Shown here one piece after another: positions 33,901 through 36,939 of a stretch of DNA of 36,939 nt; the first letter of the stretch is position 1; every line of letters begins with the position of its first letter. The DNA is from Anabaena lutea FACHB-196 (GTDB taxonomy: Bacteria > Cyanobacteriota > Cyanobacteriia > Cyanobacteriales > Nostocaceae), in the NCBI RefSeq assembly GCF_014698305.1, contig NZ_JACJST010000037.1:1-36939 (forward strand), in the 5' to 3' direction. Both the position numbers and the translations under genes were made by a program. The notes under the pieces are model-generated. The model was given only the letters and a program-made list of their open reading frames with translations, had not been told where the DNA came from and made no database searches.

Positions 33901-35057
33901 CTTATGCTGAGGTTGCATTATTAGGACATTTAATAGGTGATGGTTGTACATTGCCACGTCATGCTATACAGTACACTACCAGGGAGAGAGATTTAGCAGA
34001 AAAAGTTGCATATTTAGCAAAAGAATTGTTTGGAGATGCCATTGTTCCTAGAATTTCCCCTGAACGTGGTTGGTATCAGGTTTATTTACCAGCAGCACAA
34101 CGCTTAACTCATAGTGTTAGAAATCCAATAGCCAAATGGCTAGACTCTCTTGGAGTTTTTGGTTTAAGGTCTTACGAAAAGTTTGTGCCTCAAGACTTGT
34201 TTTCACAGCCCCAAGAGTTAATAGCTTGCTTTCTGCGGCATCTTTGGTGTAAAGATGGTTCTATAAAGTTGCTTGCTGGCAAAAAACCAAGACCTATTGC
34301 ATATTATGCAAGTAGCAGTGAAAGACTAGCGTTTGATGTTCAGGCACTTTTATTAAGATTGGGCATTAATGCAAGACTGAAAATGATTCCTCAGCCTGGT
34401 AAGGGTAGAAATCAGTATCATGTCACAATTACTGGTAAGCCTGACCTTGAGTTATTTATTCAAAAGATTGGAGCGGTAGGAGAATACAAATTAGGTTCAT
34501 TACAAGAAATCTCTGAACACCTTGAAAATTGCATTCATAACCCTAACCGAGATGTAATACCCAAAGAGGTTTGGAAAACTTATGTTGTACCTGCAATGCA
34601 AACTATTGGGATGACAACCAGAGAAATACAATATCGCATGAAAAAATCATATTGTGGTTCTACACTGTACAAAGCAAATTTAAGTCGAGAAAGAGCATTA
34701 AAAGCTGCTAATATTGTTGAATCAAGTGAGTTACTTGCCCTTGCCAACAGTGATGTATATTGGGATGAAATTGTGGCAATCATACCTGATGGAGAAGAAG
34801 AAGTATTTGACTTAACAGTTTCTCATTTGCATAATTTTGTAGCTAATAATATCATTGTTCACAATTCAATTGAACAAGACGCAGATTTAGTAATCATGCT
34901 ATACCGTGATGAATACTATACACCAGACACACCAGATCGAGGAATAGCCGAAGTGATAGTGGCTAAACACCGTAACGGGCCAACAGGTACAGTTAAACTT
35001 TTATTTGATCCGCAATTTACAAAGTTTAAAAATCTAGCTCGACCAAATAATTATTAA
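30927..35057 (+). CDS. dnaB: Replicative DNA helicase DnaB with two inteins
   Basis: A 1376-aa precursor of the hexameric replication-fork helicase. The three extein pieces (1-221, 718-884, 1314-1376) add up to 451 aa, the normal DnaB size. Piece 1 has LPPQNIEAEEAILGGILLD and ends within Walker A at GRPSMGK; piece 2 resumes TAFCLNLAHNIAS and has IVIDYLQLMEGGG (Walker B region) and ends LSDLRESG; piece 3 is SIEQDADLVIMLYRDEYYTP to the end. The first intein splits the P-loop between Lys and Thr, so unspliced protein cannot bind ATP. Both insertion points are known intein sites in bacterial dnaB genes. Splicing residues (Cys1, His-Asn at the end, Thr or Ser after) are all present at both. Confidence 0.95.
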   Translation: MAEELNFQSDASNRLPPQNIEAEEAILGGILLDQEAITRVSDRLVPEAFYISAHREIYQAALRLHAQGKPTDLLSLTSWLTDNDKLTLIGGRNKLATLVDRTVSAVNIDALAGLVVEKYLRRQLIKAGNEIVHLGFETETELPIVLDQAEQKVFGVTQEKPQSGLVHISDTLINTFQEVEKRHEGIALPGIPCGFYDLDAMTTGFQRSDLIIVAGRPSMGKCLSYDSEIVLADGQISTIEELYQQRQGSLLTLNDDWKLTFTQPSAFVDDGIKPVFRVTTRLGRAIETTITHPFLTIKGWQRLENLQVGNKIAIPRKIDVFGTETIRECEVKLLGYLIGDGGLTNSTPRFTNSNPLLQTEFSQAVTEFGGLSVRWEDSQGQRTPSLCVRGDLEFIATQRQLFAENLKIAISSRSLSAKKLSDELGVTPSLLSMWQKGECVPNDDTFQLLCKTLGMELEEFAPHGFASISKSSKNSLRIWLEKLGLWGKNAHAKNIPSIVFKLEKSQLSLFLNRLFATYGWATLLNSGQSQLGYCTVSEKLARQIQHLLLRFGIIAALKKRSVKYNNTRRPAWQLDITDALSIKNFIAEIGIFGKEAALAKVTEAIYQKRYQTNRDLIPVEIWEQIALAKGSETWSSLAQRAGIKSYTNIHVGKRALKRERLWILATALDNLPLQQLANSDVYWDEIISIEPIGNKQVYDLTIPETHNFIANDICVHNTAFCLNLAHNIASGYKLPVAVFSLEMSKEQLVQRLLASEAGIETSYLRSGRISQTQWEPLSRAIGNLSDMPIFIDDTANITVTQMRSQARRLQAEQNMQLGLIVIDYLQLMEGGGDNRVQELSRITRSLKGLARELSVPIIALSQLSRGVESRTNKRPMLSDLRESGCLTGDSLVTLADTGLQVPIKELVCKSGFAVWGLNENTMKLERAIVSNAFSTGVKPVFTLKTRLGRKIRATGNHKFLTINGWKRLDELSPKQHLCLPRHLPISGKQTMTYAEVALLGHLIGDGCTLPRHAIQYTTRERDLAEKVAYLAKELFGDAIVPRISPERGWYQVYLPAAQRLTHSVRNPIAKWLDSLGVFGLRSYEKFVPQDLFSQPQELIACFLRHLWCKDGSIKLLAGKKPRPIAYYASSSERLAFDVQALLLRLGINARLKMIPQPGKGRNQYHVTITGKPDLELFIQKIGAVGEYKLGSLQEISEHLENCIHNPNRDVIPKEVWKTYVVPAMQTIGMTTREIQYRMKKSYCGSTLYKANLSRERALKAANIVESSELLALANSDVYWDEIVAIIPDGEEEVFDLTVSHLHNFVANNIIVHNSIEQDADLVIMLYRDEYYTPDTPDRGIAEVIVAKHRNGPTGTVKLLFDPQFTKFKNLARPNNY
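31590..33077 (+). other. DnaB intein 1 (496 aa) at the GRPSMGK/T site
   Basis: Starts CLSYDSEIVLADG (block A, Cys1), has the block-B TxxH in ETTITHPFLT, and ends FIANDICVHN before Thr718. The homing endonuclease is of LAGLIDADG type: block C is LLGYLIGDGG, but block E reads FLNRLFATYGWA, lacking the Asp of the usual T-D-G, so DNA cleavage is probably lost. Between them, at about intein residues 184-230, lies an XRE/Cro-type helix-turn-helix: SAKKLSDELGVTPSLLSMWQ followed by KGECVPNDDTFQLLCKTLG. This extra DNA-binding domain explains the large size. Confidence 0.88.
33579..34865 (+). other. DnaB intein 2 (429 aa) at the RESG/S site
   Basis: Starts CLTGDSLVTLADTG (Cys1), block B is KIRATGNHKFLT, and it ends FVANNIIVHN before Ser1314. 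This is the site of the well-known Synechocystis DnaB intein. The LAGLIDADG motifs are both intact: LLGHLIGDGC and CFLRHLWCKDGS, so the homing endonuclease could be active. Its C-terminal block shares LANSDVYWDEI with intein 1. Confidence 0.9.
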
Positions 35058-35101
35058 TTGGGAATTGGGAAAAAGTTTTTACCAGTCCCCAGTTCCCAGT
35101 T
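35056..35101. terminator. Candidate bidirectional terminator between dnaB and the FKBP gene
   Basis: AATTGGGAATTGGG (35056-35069) and CCCCAGTTCCCAGTT (35087-35101) can pair, with G-T pairs, around AAAAAGTTTTTACC. It lies exactly between two convergent genes. Such GGGAATTGGG words are also common dispersed repeats. Confidence 0.45.
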
Positions 35102-35102
35102 A

Positions 35103-35633
35103 TTACTTAATACCCAGTAATTCTACATCAAAAAGCAAAGTAGCATTAGGTGGAATGACTCCACCAGCACCCCGCGCACCATAACCTAACTCTGGAGGGA
35201 TGATTAGCTGACGGCGATCGCCTACTTTCATCGTACTCAGTCCTTCATCCCAGCCTTTGATTACCTGTCCGGTACCAATTTTAAACTCGAAGGGTTGGCC
35301 GCGATCGCGTGAACTATCAAACTGCTGACCATTTTCTAAAGTACCGACATAATGAACTACAACCGTTTGTCCTTTTTGAGGAGTCGCTCCCTTTTCTTTC
35401 CCCTTTGCTAACTCAACATACTTCAGTCCAGAGGGGGTAGCTACAACATTCGCTTCCGACATAGTATTGCTCGCTATGAGATTATTGTTTTCTTCAATTA
35501 CAGTAGTAGCTGCTGGTAAAGTTTGAGTCAATTGAGACGCAGTAGCAGTATTTTTGGACTCGCCAACTTGCGCCAGGATCAAAGCTCCAACACATACCAG
35601 CATAAATACTACGCTGAGTAAAATTCCTTTCAA
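35103..35633 (-). CDS. FKBP-type peptidyl-prolyl isomerase, exported
   Basis: A 176-aa prolyl isomerase that speeds protein folding outside the cytosol (periplasm or thylakoid lumen). TTG 35633 is chosen because GGGAG lies 8 bases before it; the GTG at 35642 overlaps that site. An N-terminal hydrophobic signal or anchor ([20 protein letters not shown]) is followed by an unstructured linker to about residue 65. The FKBP domain follows: [59 protein letters not shown] and [10 protein letters not shown]. The binding-pocket Tyr, Phe, Trp and Ile residues are present. It may share a transcript with the phasin-like gene upstream. Confidence 0.9.
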   Translation of the reverse strand: MKGILLSVVFMLVCVGALILAQVGESKNTATASQLTQTLPAATTVIEENNNLIASNTMSEANVVATPSGLKYVELAKGKEKGATPQKGQTVVVHYVGTLENGQQFDSSRDRGQPFEFKIGTGQVIKGWDEGLSTMKVGDRRQLIIPPELGYGARGAGGVIPPNATLLFDVELLGIK

Positions 35634-35714
35634 AATTAGCACTCCCTATATTAGGTAGTTCGGTAATCAGATTACCAACAGCACAAAAAACAGTTTAAAT
35701 CAGAAATGAGTTTC

Positions 35715-36038
35715 CTAACGCCAAAGCTTATTTTCCAAATCTCGCACTTGACGCTCTAAACGGTCTATTCTCCCTCGTAATTCATCTACCTCTGACTGAC
35801 GAGCCACCCCCAAATCTTGCATCATGTTTCGCATTTGTCTTTGCATTTGCACGTCCCAGTTGCCTTGCTCTGACTTTAATTGCTCTACAATGTTATCCAT
35901 TACTGATTTGGCTTGTTCAGGATTTAACTTACCATCCTTCACCAGTTCCTCGCTTACTTCCTTGAGTTTGTCTGCTACCAAAGAGGTTGTGCCAATACCC
36001 AGCATCATTATTTGTTGCAACCAGTTGTTGCTGTCCAT
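35715..36038 (-). CDS. Phasin-like coiled-coil protein
   Basis: A 107-aa soluble protein with a hydrophobic N-terminus (WLQQIMMLGIGTTSLVADKL) and a C-terminal coiled coil (VDELRGRIDRLERQVRDLEN). The middle (KLNPEQAKSVMDNIVEQLKS) fits the small phasin-family proteins of cyanobacteria; phasins coat polyhydroxyalkanoate granules, but many such homologues occur without granules, so the role is open. AAGGGAGT precedes ATG 36038 directly, a good site. Confidence 0.7.
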   Translation of the reverse strand: MDSNNWLQQIMMLGIGTTSLVADKLKEVSEELVKDGKLNPEQAKSVMDNIVEQLKSEQGNWDVQMQRQMRNMMQDLGVARQSEVDELRGRIDRLERQVRDLENKLWR

Positions 36039-36839
36039 ACTCCCTTCCTGTTACTTGTTTCTAACCAGCAAACCTTGACTCCTTACCCTATCCAACACAG
36101 CTATGCTGGAAGCGTAGTGATTCTAGCCTACAGATCTATTTTGGCAAATTTGTAAACATAACAGATTAAAAGATGTAGTTGTGGAAATGCTAAACCCAGA
36201 TTTCTCAGCTACAGCGCCCTAAAATTTTTTCATCTCTGACACCGCCTAAATTTCCGAAAAAACCTCTCATAACATAGGTGGTGGTTTTTCACATACAGAG
36301 AGGAGTCAGGCAGGAGTCAGGAGTAAAACAGCTTGATACTTGATTAGTGATTAAAATTTTGTACTTCGTTGACCAAGAATAAACTGTAGCTATGGAAGTT
36401 AGAGTAAAACACAAGCAGACTTTTGGTTATGGCAGATTTAGCTGTAATAATCCTGAAACATCTAGACTTGGCTTCAAACATTGAGACATTAACCCATTTT
36501 TCTGGAATATATGGTGATTATTATCGATTATGAGTAATTGTGTCTTCCCCCCATGAATGATATTATCCCTTACTGGACAAGGCTTGCATCTTCATCTATC
36601 TAATCTATATACAGAAGTCCAAAAAAAGTTTATCGAACCCCTTGACAAGAAAGAAGAGAGATTGCTATATTGATTGAGTGAGGGCAAGCGCCCAAACAAC
36701 TGAACCGAGAAAAAATAATACTTTGAAAGAGTAAGAACGATAATACCTGGTCATAAAAGAATAAACTGAGAGATTCTTGAAAGAGAAAGAAGAGTCTGGA
36801 AGTTAAAAAAATTGTAGAGCTACAAACTCGTGACACAAC
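36039..36839. other. 0.8 kb region upstream of the rRNA operon
   Basis: No gene is visible on either strand. It contains the repeated word AGGAGTCAGG near 36301-36322, an imperfect A/T-rich hairpin around 36256-36290, and at the right end the rRNA promoter and leader. Open frames on the minus strand over the leader are not supported by any start signal or family. Confidence 0.55.
36642..36671 (+). promoter_or_regulatory. rRNA operon promoter
   Basis: Consensus TTGACA (36642-36647) with an 18-base spacer and TATATT (36666-36671). The GC-rich GAGGGCAAGCGCCC follows directly, then about 160 bases of A-rich leader before the 16S start. This is the strongest promoter-like sequence in the region. 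Confidence 0.7.

Positions 36840-36939
<100 letters not shown>

Overview
The window is chromosomal DNA from a filamentous, probably heterocyst-forming cyanobacterium (order Nostocales). Signs of this are the photosystem II psbD end at the left edge, a cyanobacterial 16S rRNA start at the right edge, many GCGATCGC (HIP1) octamers, heptameric tandem repeats between genes, an SLH-domain iron-uptake-type porin, and a dnaB gene with inteins at two sites used in cyanobacterial dnaB. I cannot name the species from sequence reading alone.

Left part (1-5500): the psbD tail and its terminator. A 1.1 kb gap follows with a small leader-like ORF and its own terminator, then the SLH/OprB porin. Next come a Rrf2-family regulator placed directly before cysK, which suggests CymR-like cysteine control, and a J-domain protein. 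The stretch 5500-8000 is accessory, AT-rich and on the minus strand. It holds a PIN toxin with a broken 5' end and its VapB15-like antitoxin partner, a small pair ending in a shortened clan-AA aspartic protease-like protein, and an unrecognised 358-aa protein with a PD-(D/E)XK (Mrr-like) nuclease head.

Middle (8100-21100): a tandem PTPS/QueD fusion, a Uma2 remnant, a PrsW membrane protease overlapping a methyltransferase, mscL and a DUF3352 protein. Then comes a complete IsrB element: an HNH-less, IscB-related RuvC nuclease with an upstream structured omega-RNA-like region and right-end hairpins. After it lie an M1 aminopeptidase with C-terminal HEAT-like repeats, a 0.9 kb AT-rich gap with paired palindromes, and an ABC1/UbiB kinase with a small membrane protein.

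Region 21100-29150 is a minus-strand glycan cluster. It has three paralogous GT8-like (Npun_R2821-type) proteins, a GT10 fucosyltransferase-like protein, an ABC exporter carrying two C-terminal HisKA-like helical modules without the phospho-accepting His, and a GT4 glycosyltransferase. A probably frameshifted small remnant lies upstream. Together they look like synthesis and export of a surface glycan.

Right part (29280-36939): gloB, rplI, and dnaB interrupted by two inteins (the first with a degenerate homing endonuclease plus an inserted XRE-type HTH, the second apparently intact). An FKBP prolyl isomerase, a phasin-like coiled-coil protein, and the promoter, leader and first 100 bases of 16S rRNA complete the window.

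The most notable items are the IsrB/omega-RNA element, the ABC exporter fused to His-less HisKA modules, the unclassified nuclease, and the two-intein dnaB.
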